Part shown: in pieces, positions 54,524-62,878 of the stretch
Layout of the letters: each line of letters begins with the position of its first letter
Numbering within the stretch: position 1 is the first letter of the stretch
NCBI GenBank assembly: GCA_963677815.1
Contig: OY782499.1
Coordinates: 2,815,991-2,879,990, forward strand
DNA length: 64,000 nt
Source of the DNA: JAEKNW01 sp963677815
GTDB taxonomy: Bacteria > Cloacimonadota > Cloacimonadia > Cloacimonadales > JAFGVF01
Reading direction: 5' to 3'
Translations under genes and position numbers: made by a program
Notes under the pieces: model-generated
Database searches by the model: none
The model's input: the letters and a program-made list of their open reading frames with translations, nothing else
What the model was told of the DNA's origin: nothing

Positions 54524-55264
54524 ATGAGAAGTCATAAACTTTACTTACTAATAACTTTCATTCTTGCTTGGTCTCTTTCTTTTGCTCAGATCCAAGACAA
54601 TGAAGGAATCCCAGTTATTACCAAAGATGATATTGCAAGAGGACTTATTTCATCTGATTTAGAAGCAACAGATACCTTATCAGTAATTCAGACTGAGCAA
54701 TATGTTCTGAATAAAGGTGACTTGATATCTATTGTTGTGATGGGTCATGCTGAATTTACTAAACAATCAATTAGAGTCTTGCCAGATGGTGGTATTGAGT
54801 ACCCTTTACTTGGTAATATTAAAGCTGAAGGTATGAATATCTCTTCATTAAGGAAACTGATTGAAAAAAGGCTTCTCCCCTACGTTACTATTCCTGTTGT
54901 AACTATCTATGTTGAAAAGATTTATGGACATAAAGTAAATATCATTGGTTATGTAAATTCTCCTGGAGAATATCAAGTCTATGAACCCTTGAAAATTACT
55001 GATGCCTTAGCACTAGCTAGAGGTATTAAAAATATTAGAGATGTGAATGAAATAAGACTTATCAGAAAAGATGGTGAAATTTTTGACATTGAGATTCGTG
55101 ATCTTTGGTTTTCTAACACTATTGAAGCTTCTGAAGACCAGCTCTTGATTAAGGAAGGAGATACCTTAGTAATTCCACCTCCAAGAGAATTTCCATGGCA
55201 TATTTATACAGCAATCCTTGCAACTATTTCCCTAGCATTAAACGTATATTCAGTAACTAAATAG
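54524..55264 (+). CDS. Wza-like polysaccharide export protein
   Basis: A 246-residue exported protein with signal peptide (LYLLITFILAWSLSFAQ). The Poly_export domain (about 65-140) begins YVLNKGDLISIVVMGH and includes RVLPDGGIEYPLLGNI. An SLBB domain follows (145-205; VNIIGYVNSPGEYQVYEP). The end is a C-terminal amphipathic/TM helix (HIYTAILATISLALNVYSV) like the pore helix of Wza. There is no lipobox Cys. It would form the periplasm-to-surface channel paired with the Wzc-like kinase. It begins 73 bases after the LCP gene, the largest gap in this operon. Confidence 0.9.
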   Translation: MRSHKLYLLITFILAWSLSFAQIQDNEGIPVITKDDIARGLISSDLEATDTLSVIQTEQYVLNKGDLISIVVMGHAEFTKQSIRVLPDGGIEYPLLGNIKAEGMNISSLRKLIEKRLLPYVTIPVVTIYVEKIYGHKVNIIGYVNSPGEYQVYEPLKITDALALARGIKNIRDVNEIRLIRKDGEIFDIEIRDLWFSNTIEASEDQLLIKEGDTLVIPPPREFPWHIYTAILATISLALNVYSVTK

Positions 55265-55274
55265 TTAATATTTT

Positions 55275-58040
55275 ATGAGAAAATTTTTTCTAATATTAAT
55301 TCTCTCAATTTGCTCAAGATATTTGCTCGCCACTCCTATTTTCTATCTTCCAAAATGGCAATATATTCAGGTAGGAGAAATTCAAGTTGTTTATGACCAG
55401 GCCTACCAAGAGAGAGCTAAACGTATAGCAGCATTTTTAAATTTCATAATTACTCAACAACCAGAGATGAAAAATTTACTAAAAAAAGATAGAATAATAG
55501 TAGATGCAAAATTCATCTCAGAAAACCTAAACTTTGATTTTTACAATTTTGTAGATAATAGTTTTAATAAAGGTAATAGAGCTAAATTAAATTACGACCC
55601 TATTTCGCTTAATAACCTACAACAATTAACAGACCTCCCCCTTTCCTTAAATTTCACAGAGTTTAAAAAAGATTTACTCCAATACACTTACAATCTTACT
55701 AGAGGTAAAAGTCTGCAAGGTGCTAAAAGAGTTATCTATCCCGATTGGTTCGATAATCCTGATAAAAAACTTAGAGATTTTAACTTACTTGCTTCTTTCG
55801 AAAGAAAAATTGAACTCAAGTCTTATGATAATTATCGAGATTTTGCACTCAACAATCAGAATTTCACTATAAATCAACTTCTTAATAGCTCATATTTTAG
55901 AAAACAACCCTCTCAATTATATTTAGGTATTCTAGCTCAAGACTATTTTATGCTAGAATTTGGACTTGAAAAATGGGAAAAAATCGTTAAAGATGTTGAG
56001 TATTTCGATAATATATTATTTCCTTATTCTTCTGCATTCAAGAAACACACTAATATAACTCTATCTGACTTTTATAAAAAAACTCATAATTTTTATAAAG
56101 TTAAGTTTATCAATGATATTAATTCTCTTCCCCCAGACGTGAGCAAACCCTACCTAAGTAAAGAAAGCTTTGAAAAGAATCTTTCATACTCTTATCCTCA
56201 CATTCTAGACAATAATGACATTATTACAATATGCTCAAGTTATGAAGAGACACCAAAAATAATTAGAATAGACAAAAATGAAAACATTAGCTACCTAGCA
56301 GAAATTGGTTTTACTAACTCTGAGAAAATTTCAGTCAACCAACCTTATGTCTTATGGAGTCAAAACTACTCATACCCAAATTTTAATGATTTTGATTACT
56401 CCCGAATTGCTGTCTTAAACCTTGAAAATAACAAGATTAGCTACATAGGGGATAATAATATCTACTTACAACCAGCTCTTTCTCCTGATAAAGAAATTTT
56501 GGCTTTAGTATCATATAATAAAGACTTAGAACAGAACATAAAACTTATAGACTTTCATAATGAAACAACAAAAAAAGTAATTCCTAATCCTAATTGCTAT
56601 TCCTTTCATGATTTAGCCTGGTATAGTAATGAAGAGATTCTCTTTATAGTAGAGAATTTCTTAGGCCAATCTGCTATCTATTCTTATAATATAAATACCG
56701 ATGCTCAACGAAAAATTACTCCTTACTCTATTGACCCTATTAAAGATTTGAAGGTAGCTAACAAGAAAATATTCTTCTCTTATCCTGTTAATAATGTCTA
56801 TAACATTTGCTCATTGACTATGGGGGATACTTTGGCTTATCAAACTTTTTATCCCGAAGTTAGTGCAAGTCAGGCTTCTATCAAAGATAGCTTAATGGTT
56901 TTTACTTCCAATCGCTACTGGGGTAATCAGTTAAGAAAAGTTGAGTTGGACGAAGAATTCTTTACTCCAATTTTATGGAATGATTATCAAGATTTAACAC
57001 AAGAATGCTCTCAAATCTTAAAGATAGATAATGGTAATTCTCTCCAAAACCATAAGTTAAACCCTTTTTATCAATTAATAGACTTTAAAAGAATCCGTCT
57101 TAGTTATGACCAAAAAGAAGTCTTCCTCTACACAATATCACAAAACCCTATGCGAACCTTTACTATCACTGCTAAAAGTCAGTTCAACTTCTCTAACCAA
57201 GGGATAAAAACTAGTATTTCCAATATAATGTCAAAGCATTATCCAAATATTCTCTCAGAAATTACCCACGCTAATTCTAATTTCACAAGTGATAAATTTG
57301 AAGAAATTACTTATGGTTCCTCTCTAAAATTCCCTTACCACTTCACTCGAGCATCCTTTAAAGGATTCTTCAATTTTAATTTAGGACTTTATCACTTAGA
57401 CCGTTACAAATCTAGGAATATCTTAAATTTTCTTGATGATGCAGATTTTAAAGTGAATTATTTGAAAAGTGACTTTTCCTTTAACTATTCTAAAATTAGA
57501 GCTAAAAATCATTTCTATTCACCTTTAGGTCAAAACTACTTATTAAGTTATAAAAAATCTTTAAAAAATAAGAAAGCTCAGCAATTCTATGCTATGGCTG
57601 ATTATTCATTTCAAGGTCTTAGAAAGAGTGATTCAATCCTGCTAGAGAATTCTTTCATCTCTGAGAAACATAGTAATCGTTATCAGTTTGGTAACATGAT
57701 TTCTAATGTCTTTGGTTATGCAGAATTTCCTGAACATGATAGAATATACAGGTCTTCAATTAAATACTATCTACCTCTCTTGTATCCAGAAAAAGGAATT
57801 GATAATGTTATCTACTTAAAAAGGATTTATACTGCCTTTTTAGCTGGATATGCTAAGTCTGCTTTAACCATGGCAAACAAAACTAGCTTTCAAGAACAGA
57901 ATGTCCTTGGGAATGAAATTATCTTTGATTATAACTTGCTTGATAGTATTGAGTTTACACTTGGTTTCAGATACTCTTATACTTTTAATAGGAACTATAA
58001 ACATCAATTTGATATTTTTATTCCTCTAAGTAAGTTCTGA
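55275..58040 (+). CDS. Large outer-membrane protein: N-domain, beta-propeller, barrel-like C-terminus
   Basis: A 921-residue exported protein (signal peptide LILILSICSRYLLA). The first 290 residues recall the inactive peptidase-like (MA-type) domain that often precedes TolB/PD40 propellers in FCB proteins (VGEIQVVYDQAYQERAKRIA), without a visible HExxH motif. Residues 300-600 look like a TolB-type propeller (QPALSPDKEILALVSYN). From about 620 to the end there are alternating amphipathic strands, and the last residue is Phe (FIPLSKF), typical of an outer-membrane barrel. Ten bases after the Wza-like gene, it may be the outer-membrane part of the export machine. Domain limits are approximate. 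Confidence 0.7.
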   Translation: MRKFFLILILSICSRYLLATPIFYLPKWQYIQVGEIQVVYDQAYQERAKRIAAFLNFIITQQPEMKNLLKKDRIIVDAKFISENLNFDFYNFVDNSFNKGNRAKLNYDPISLNNLQQLTDLPLSLNFTEFKKDLLQYTYNLTRGKSLQGAKRVIYPDWFDNPDKKLRDFNLLASFERKIELKSYDNYRDFALNNQNFTINQLLNSSYFRKQPSQLYLGILAQDYFMLEFGLEKWEKIVKDVEYFDNILFPYSSAFKKHTNITLSDFYKKTHNFYKVKFINDINSLPPDVSKPYLSKESFEKNLSYSYPHILDNNDIITICSSYEETPKIIRIDKNENISYLAEIGFTNSEKISVNQPYVLWSQNYSYPNFNDFDYSRIAVLNLENNKISYIGDNNIYLQPALSPDKEILALVSYNKDLEQNIKLIDFHNETTKKVIPNPNCYSFHDLAWYSNEEILFIVENFLGQSAIYSYNINTDAQRKITPYSIDPIKDLKVANKKIFFSYPVNNVYNICSLTMGDTLAYQTFYPEVSASQASIKDSLMVFTSNRYWGNQLRKVELDEEFFTPILWNDYQDLTQECSQILKIDNGNSLQNHKLNPFYQLIDFKRIRLSYDQKEVFLYTISQNPMRTFTITAKSQFNFSNQGIKTSISNIMSKHYPNILSEITHANSNFTSDKFEEITYGSSLKFPYHFTRASFKGFFNFNLGLYHLDRYKSRNILNFLDDADFKVNYLKSDFSFNYSKIRAKNHFYSPLGQNYLLSYKKSLKNKKAQQFYAMADYSFQGLRKSDSILLENSFISEKHSNRYQFGNMISNVFGYAEFPEHDRIYRSSIKYYLPLLYPEKGIDNVIYLKRIYTAFLAGYAKSALTMANKTSFQEQNVLGNEIIFDYNLLDSIEFTLGFRYSYTFNRNYKHQFDIFIPLSKF

Positions 58041-58043
58041 TTT

Positions 58044-58105
58044 CTCTTGATTGTTACTATCTCAAAAGAAATCCATTGACTTCTTGAGAGAGTAACAATC
58101 AAGAG
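58044..58105. terminator. Hairpin repeat, copy 2, between convergent genes
   Basis: CTCTTGATTGTTACTATCTC pairs with GAGAGTAACAATCAAGAG across a loop of about 20 bases. It starts right after the stop at 58040 and probably acts as a terminator. The same arms occur at 23960-24016. Confidence 0.65.
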
Positions 58106-58145
58106 ACTATAAACACTTTCAAAGTCATGGTTTAGTTTATTGTTC

Positions 58146-58173
58146 CTGGGGGCAAGGATGCCCCCAGTCCATA
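58146..58173. repeat. Short palindromic repeat remnant
   Basis: CTGGGGGCAAGGATGCCCCCAG followed by TCCATA, related in layout to the TATGGACTG...CTCCATA family at 16981, 28889 and 28993. It lies just past the typA stop and could also serve as its terminator. Confidence 0.55.
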
Positions 58174-58179
58174 ATTATA

Positions 58180-60003
58180 TTAACTTACTTCAACCTTTTT
58201 ATTGTTATCAAATCTTTTTCTATCAAGATGATTTAAAATCTTCTTCCTCATTCTAATAGCATCTGGAGTCACTTCTAAGAGTTCATCATCACCAATATAT
58301 TCTAAAGCTTGTTCTAAAGAGAAAATTCTTGGTGGAGCAAGTTTTAGAGCATCATCATTACCAGAAGCTCGCATGTTAGTGAGTTTTTTACCCTTAATAA
58401 CATTGATAACAAGATCCGAATCTTTAGCATGCTGTCCTACAATCATTCCAGCATATACAGGGGTATTAGGGTTTATGAATAATACTCCTCTAGGTTGGAA
58501 GTTATTGAGTGAATAGCCCAAAGCTGTTCCTGCCTCCATAGCAATCAATGAGCCATGGTTAGAGTTGTTTATTTCGCCTTTAAATGGTTCATACTCATAA
58601 AAACTATGATTAATAATACCTGTTCCTCTAGTAAGAGTCATAAACTCATTTCTAAAACCAATTAAACCACGAGCAGGAATAGTAAACTCACAACGAGAGT
58701 AGCCATCTACTGCTGAATTCATATTAACAAGTTCACCCTTTCTTTTACCCATCATTTCAATAACAGTTCCAACAAATTCTTCAGAAACATCTACGATAGC
58801 TAATTCAATAGGTTCATGGACTTTACCATCAATTTCTTTTAAAATAACCTTAGGTTTAGATACTTGAAGTTCATAGCCTTCTCTTCTCATATTTTCAATC
58901 AAAATAGAAAGCTGTAATTCTCCTCTACCTTTCACGATAAAGGTATCAGCAGAGTTTGTTTTCTCAACAACTAAAGAAACATTGGTCTGAAGTTCTTTTT
59001 GAAGTCTTTCCCAGATTTTCTTGGAAGTAACCCACTTGCCTGATTTCCCAACAAATGGAGAATCATTAACCATGAATTCCATTCCAATTGTCGGTTCATC
59101 AATATCTATTGATGGAAGAGCTTCTAAAACATCCTTATCTGAAATTGTTTCTCCCACATCTATAAAATCTGAGCCTGCCACAGAAACAATATCACCTGCA
59201 TAAGCAGTGTAAACTGATTTCTTCTTTAAACCATCAAAAGTAAATAGCTTAGATACTTTAAAAGATATAACTTTATCATCTCTTTTAATTAAAGCCACTT
59301 CCTGTCCGACTGATATCTCACCATTATGAATTTTACCAGTACCTAGTTTACCTATATACGTATCGTATTCAATAGCTGAAGTGAGCATTTGCAATGGTTT
59401 AGTTCTATCACCCTTTGTATCTTCAACATATTCTAGAATAGTGTCTAAAAGAGGAAAAACATTATCTGATTCATCTTCTAAATTGATTTTAGCATATCCA
59501 TCTCTGGCTGATGCATACACTACTGGGAAATCAAGCTGTTCATCATTAGCATTAAGTTCCATAAAAAGTTCAAAAATGGCATCAAGAACATCATGAGGTT
59601 TTGAGTTTGGTCTATCAATTTTGTTGATAACAACTATTGGTTTAATTCCAAGTTCTAGAGATTTTTTTAACACGTATTTGGTTTGTGGCATTGGTCCTTC
59701 ATAAGCATCAACAAGAAGCAATACTGAATCTACCATCTTCATTATTCTCTGAACTTCCCCTCCAAAGTCAGCATGACCTGGAGTATCAACAATGTTAATT
59801 TTATAATCTTTATAATAGAGAGAAGCATTTTTAGAGAATATAGTGATTCCTCTCTCTTTTTCTATATCATTAGAATCCATCACCCTTTCTTCAATTTTCT
59901 CATTTACGCGAAATACTCCAGCCTGCTTCAAAGCTGCATCAACTAGCGTTGTTTTTCCGTGATCAACATGAGCAATTATGGCGATATTCTTAATCTTCTG
60001 CAT
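58180..60003 (-). CDS. typA: Translational GTPase TypA/BipA
   Basis: A 607-residue ribosome-binding GTPase involved in 50S assembly and stress growth. The G domain shows HVDHGKTTLVDAAL (residues 12-25), ERGITIF, DTPGHADFGGEV and NKIDR. Then come a beta-barrel domain II, EF-G-like domains III and V (LSILIENMRREGYELQV, PARGLIGFRNEF) and the TypA-specific C-terminal domain (AKDSDLVINV, LEQALEYIGDDELLEVTP). RBS AAGGAAAA. It is a single-gene unit with convergent and divergent neighbours. Confidence 0.96.
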   Translation of the reverse strand: MQKIKNIAIIAHVDHGKTTLVDAALKQAGVFRVNEKIEERVMDSNDIEKERGITIFSKNASLYYKDYKINIVDTPGHADFGGEVQRIMKMVDSVLLLVDAYEGPMPQTKYVLKKSLELGIKPIVVINKIDRPNSKPHDVLDAIFELFMELNANDEQLDFPVVYASARDGYAKINLEDESDNVFPLLDTILEYVEDTKGDRTKPLQMLTSAIEYDTYIGKLGTGKIHNGEISVGQEVALIKRDDKVISFKVSKLFTFDGLKKKSVYTAYAGDIVSVAGSDFIDVGETISDKDVLEALPSIDIDEPTIGMEFMVNDSPFVGKSGKWVTSKKIWERLQKELQTNVSLVVEKTNSADTFIVKGRGELQLSILIENMRREGYELQVSKPKVILKEIDGKVHEPIELAIVDVSEEFVGTVIEMMGKRKGELVNMNSAVDGYSRCEFTIPARGLIGFRNEFMTLTRGTGIINHSFYEYEPFKGEINNSNHGSLIAMEAGTALGYSLNNFQPRGVLFINPNTPVYAGMIVGQHAKDSDLVINVIKGKKLTNMRASGNDDALKLAPPRIFSLEQALEYIGDDELLEVTPDAIRMRKKILNHLDRKRFDNNKKVEVS

Positions 60004-60110
60004 TCATTTTTCCTTTTTTATAATAAATTTACAAGGGACTCGTATTTTCAAGAGGGAAATCAGTCAAGATAAAGTGAAATAATTTTTCTTAAAACCATTA
60101 CTAGTATTAA

Positions 60111-60189
60111 TTAAAACCAAATAACGCAATAGATCTTTGAGAATAGCACTATATTCTTATGCAAAGCTCTACTGCACCATTTGGGTTAA
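60111..60189 (-). mobile_element. MITE-like element, copy D (internally deleted, reverse orientation)
   Basis: A near-palindrome of 79 bases. It is made of the two terminal repeats only: the left half contains GAGAATAGCACTATATTCTT, the reverse complement of the right arm of copy A, and the right half ends TACTGCACCATTTGGGTTAA. Confidence 0.75.
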
Positions 60190-60209
60190 TAAGAAAATAA
60201 TTATTTTAT

Positions 60210-60238
60210 TTGACAGCTAGACCATTAAATATTATTAT
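60210..60238 (+). promoter_or_regulatory. Promoter for the cupin gene
   Basis: TTGACA (60210-60215), exact 17-base spacer, TATTAT (60233-60238). It is followed by a leader of about 28 bases with GGAGG before ATG 60273. The -35 lies 21 bases after MITE copy D. Confidence 0.65.
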
Positions 60239-60272
60239 TTCAAAAAAAAATATGAAACCGTTGGAGGTAAAA

Positions 60273-60680
60273 ATGAAATTAGTCTCCTTTGACAAAGTCA
60301 AATTAGAAGATGTAAATGTAGAAGGTGCTTTAGGAACCAAAATTAGATGGTTGATTTCTCAAAAAGATGATGCCCCTAACTTTGCCTTAAGAATGTTTGA
60401 AGTTCAACCTGGAGGTCAAACTCCTTTTCATAGCCATGCTTGGGAACATGAAGTATTTGTTCTTGAAGGTGAAGGAGAATTAGTACTTGCAGGAGAGAAG
60501 AAAGCATTCAAGAGATATGATGTAATATATGTTGACCCTGATATGTACCATCAGTTCAAAAATGTAGGTGATACTGTGATGAAATTCCTTTGTATAATTC
60601 CTCATGAAGATACAGCAAAAAAGAAAAAAGTAGAAAGTACTGGCAATCCATTCGCAGCAGGAACTGCTAATAATTGCTAA
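60273..60680 (+). CDS. Cupin-domain protein
   Basis: A 135-residue single-domain cupin. Motif 1 is GGQTPFHSHAWEHEVFVLEG with three metal-binding His and a Glu; motif 2 is YVDPDMYHQFKNVGD. Such proteins bind a metal and act as small isomerases, dioxygenases or sensors; the substrate is unknown. I take ATG 60273 with GGAGG six bases upstream; a TTG at 60210 is really the -35 box. The M42 peptidase gene follows after 33 bases, probably on the same transcript. Confidence 0.9.
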   Translation: MKLVSFDKVKLEDVNVEGALGTKIRWLISQKDDAPNFALRMFEVQPGGQTPFHSHAWEHEVFVLEGEGELVLAGEKKAFKRYDVIYVDPDMYHQFKNVGDTVMKFLCIIPHEDTAKKKKVESTGNPFAAGTANNC

Positions 60681-60713
60681 GTCTAGTGAAAAAATTTTTA
60701 ATACGGAGATAAA

Positions 60714-61787
60714 ATGAATAAAAAATTAAAAGAATTCTATAAAAATTTAGTTACAGCTCAAAGTCCTTCTGGCTTTGAATATGCTGGTCAAAAAGCTTAT
60801 TATGATTTCGTTAAAGATTATGCTGACCAAGTAGAATCAGATATTAATGGTAATGTCGTTGCTAGCCGTAAGGGTAAATCAGATTTTTCTGTTATGATTG
60901 CTGGTCATGGAGACGAAATAGGTTTCATGGTTAATCATATCGATAGCGATGGTTATATTTATGTTAGAGTTTTAGGTGGACTTGATGTAACTTTATTACC
61001 AGGTCTAAGAATATCTATCGTTCATGAAGGCCAGATAGTTAGAGCTATTTTTGGTAAAAAAGCTGCTCACATGGTAAAAAGTGGTGATAAAGCACCTGAT
61101 AAAATTGAAGAACTGTGGCTTGATATCGGAGCAAAAAATAAAGAAGAAGCTGAGAAAAGAGTTTCTATTGGCGATTTTGGAACTTTCACCCCTAGTTATG
61201 AAGAATTAACTGATGATATAGTTGTTAGTAAAGCAGCTGATAATAAGACTGGTGTTTTTGTTGCTGCCTTAGTTCAATATTATCTTTCTAAAGAAAAAGA
61301 AGCAATCCTCCCTACTGTCCATAGTGTTTCTACTGTTTGTGAAGAGTCAAATGGAAAAGGTGCTTATACTATTGCTGAAACATTGAAACCAACTATTGGT
61401 ATTGCTGTTGACGTAACTTTTGCTTCAGATCACCCAGGTGTTGATAAAAGAATCTTTGGCGATGTTAAAATTGGCGGTGGTCCTGTAATTGGTATGGGTT
61501 CATCTCTCAACCCTAAAGTATGGAAATTGCTTATTGAAACTGCTAAAGAAAAGAAAATACCTTATCAACTAAGTATTGACACAAATAGAACTGGTACAGA
61601 TGCAGACTCTTTCTTTAAGTTAAATGGTGGAATTGCTACTGCGGTAATCTCTATTCCTAACCGTTATATGCATTCCCCTAATGAAGTTATTTCTTTAAAA
61701 GATTTAGAAAATACAGCTAAATTAATTTTTGAATTTGTGAAAAAGATAGATGAGGATATTGACTTATATCCTTTCCATCTTAACTAA
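60714..61787 (+). CDS. M42-family glutamyl aminopeptidase/endoglucanase-like peptidase
   Basis: A 357-residue cytoplasmic dinuclear-zinc aminopeptidase (TET type). Opening LVTAQSPSGFEYAGQKAYYD, first ligand His in IAGHGDEIGFMV, bridging Asp in AADNKTGVFVAALV, catalytic Glu pair in VCEESNGKGAYT, Asp in DVTFASDHPG, and the last ligand His in RYMHSPNEVISL. It likely forms dodecameric shells that finish peptide breakdown. RBS CGGAG. Downstream terminator at 61807-61840. Confidence 0.93.
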   Translation: MNKKLKEFYKNLVTAQSPSGFEYAGQKAYYDFVKDYADQVESDINGNVVASRKGKSDFSVMIAGHGDEIGFMVNHIDSDGYIYVRVLGGLDVTLLPGLRISIVHEGQIVRAIFGKKAAHMVKSGDKAPDKIEELWLDIGAKNKEEAEKRVSIGDFGTFTPSYEELTDDIVVSKAADNKTGVFVAALVQYYLSKEKEAILPTVHSVSTVCEESNGKGAYTIAETLKPTIGIAVDVTFASDHPGVDKRIFGDVKIGGGPVIGMGSSLNPKVWKLLIETAKEKKIPYQLSIDTNRTGTDADSFFKLNGGIATAVISIPNRYMHSPNEVISLKDLENTAKLIFEFVKKIDEDIDLYPFHLN

Positions 61788-61806
61788 ACCAAGATAAGAT
61801 ACAGTA

Positions 61807-61840
61807 AGACCTTCATATTAAATATGAAGGTCTTTTTTTT
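61807..61840 (+). terminator. Rho-independent terminator after the M42 peptidase
   Basis: AGACCTTCATATT-A-AATATGAAGGTCT stem followed by eight T. Confidence 0.93.
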
Positions 61841-61867
61841 ATTTTAAAATCTCCAACAACCAAAAAT

Positions 61868-62037
61868 TTAACCCAGATAATGTAGTAGAACTTTATTGAA
61901 GAGTGCAGATTATTCTAGCAAAATAGCTTACAAAATTTTGACGCATATAATATATATATTCGGAGAAATTATGGAAGTTACTTTTGCAGAATAATATAGT
62001 GCTATTCACAAAGGTCTACTGCATTGTTTGGGTTTAA
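61868..62037 (+). mobile_element. MITE-like element, copy E
   Basis: The clearest copy: left TTTAACCCAGATAATGTAGT and right CTACTGCATTGTTTGGGTTT are inverted repeats over about 25 bases and stay similar for about 50. The inside has the shared ATATTCGGAGAAATTATGGA and ATAATATAGTGCTATTC. It lacks the GC-rich 51-bp unit. No coding capacity. Confidence 0.85.
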
Positions 62038-62044
62038 AAATCTA

Positions 62045-62072
62045 TTGACATTTTAAAACTAAACTTGATAAT
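62045..62072 (+). promoter_or_regulatory. Promoter candidate for the ABC exporter operon
   Basis: TTGACA (62045-62050), 16-base spacer, GATAAT (62067-62072), just after the MITE right end and about 40 bases before ATG 62114. Confidence 0.55.
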
Positions 62073-62113
62073 TACATGAAATATAATTTTACTAATAATT
62101 AAGGAAAATATGT

Positions 62114-62878
62114 ATGATAGAAGTTAAGAACTTAACAAAACAATTTATCCAAAAAGATGGAGAGTTATTTACTGCAGTTGATAACATCTCTTTTGAGGTT
62201 AAAAAAGGTGAGATTGTTTGTTTATTAGGTGTCAATGGTGCAGGTAAAACAACTACCATGAGAATACTTTCTACCGTCTTTGAACCAACCTCAGGTACAG
62301 CAGAAATTGAAGGATTTGATATAGTTCATCAAGGACATAATGTCCGACAGAATTTAGGCTTTCTTTCAGGAGACACAGGCCTTTACACCAGACTCAAAGT
62401 TAGAGAGTTTCTCAGATACTTCGGAGATCTTTACGGTTTAGACAGAAAGACCACTGATAAGAGAATTCAACAAATGTCTGAGATGCTAGATATGCAGGAG
62501 TTTCTTGATAAAAAAATTGATTTTCTCTCAACTGGTATGAGACAAAAAGTTTCTATCGTTCGGTCCATTATCCATAATCCACCTGTGATGATTCTTGATG
62601 AACCTACATCAGGCTTAGATATCTTAACGGCAAGAAATATCGTTTCTTTCATAAAAAGATCAAAAGAAGAAGGTAAAAGTGTTTTATTCTCAACTCATAT
62701 TATGAGAGAAGCAGAAAGACTTGCAGACAGGATTGTCATGATTCATCAAGGTAGAATCCTCACTCAAGGTAGCTTAGACTACCTAAGAGAAGAAACAGGT
62801 CTATCTGACTTAGATGATATATTCGTTCACTATGTTAATAAAATGACTGATGAAGAGGTAGCTGAAAATGAATTATAA
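62114..62878 (+). CDS. ABC transporter ATP-binding protein, NatA-like
   Basis: A 254-residue nucleotide-binding subunit. Walker A GVNGAGKTT (near residue 41), Q-loop in SGDTGLYTRL, ABC signature LSTGMRQKVS, Walker B VMILDEPTSGLD and H-loop FSTHI. The best kin are NatA-type Na+ or drug exporters. RBS AAGGAAAA. It overlaps the permease gene by 11 bases, so the two form one operon. Confidence 0.94.
   Translation: MIEVKNLTKQFIQKDGELFTAVDNISFEVKKGEIVCLLGVNGAGKTTTMRILSTVFEPTSGTAEIEGFDIVHQGHNVRQNLGFLSGDTGLYTRLKVREFLRYFGDLYGLDRKTTDKRIQQMSEMLDMQEFLDKKIDFLSTGMRQKVSIVRSIIHNPPVMILDEPTSGLDILTARNIVSFIKRSKEEGKSVLFSTHIMREAERLADRIVMIHQGRILTQGSLDYLREETGLSDLDDIFVHYVNKMTDEEVAENEL

Noticed and set aside
47008..58040. 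Ordinary flagellar gene cluster
   Set aside because: No FliM, FliN, FlhA, rod, hook or flagellin gene is visible, and the FliF and FliG parts are fused and reduced.
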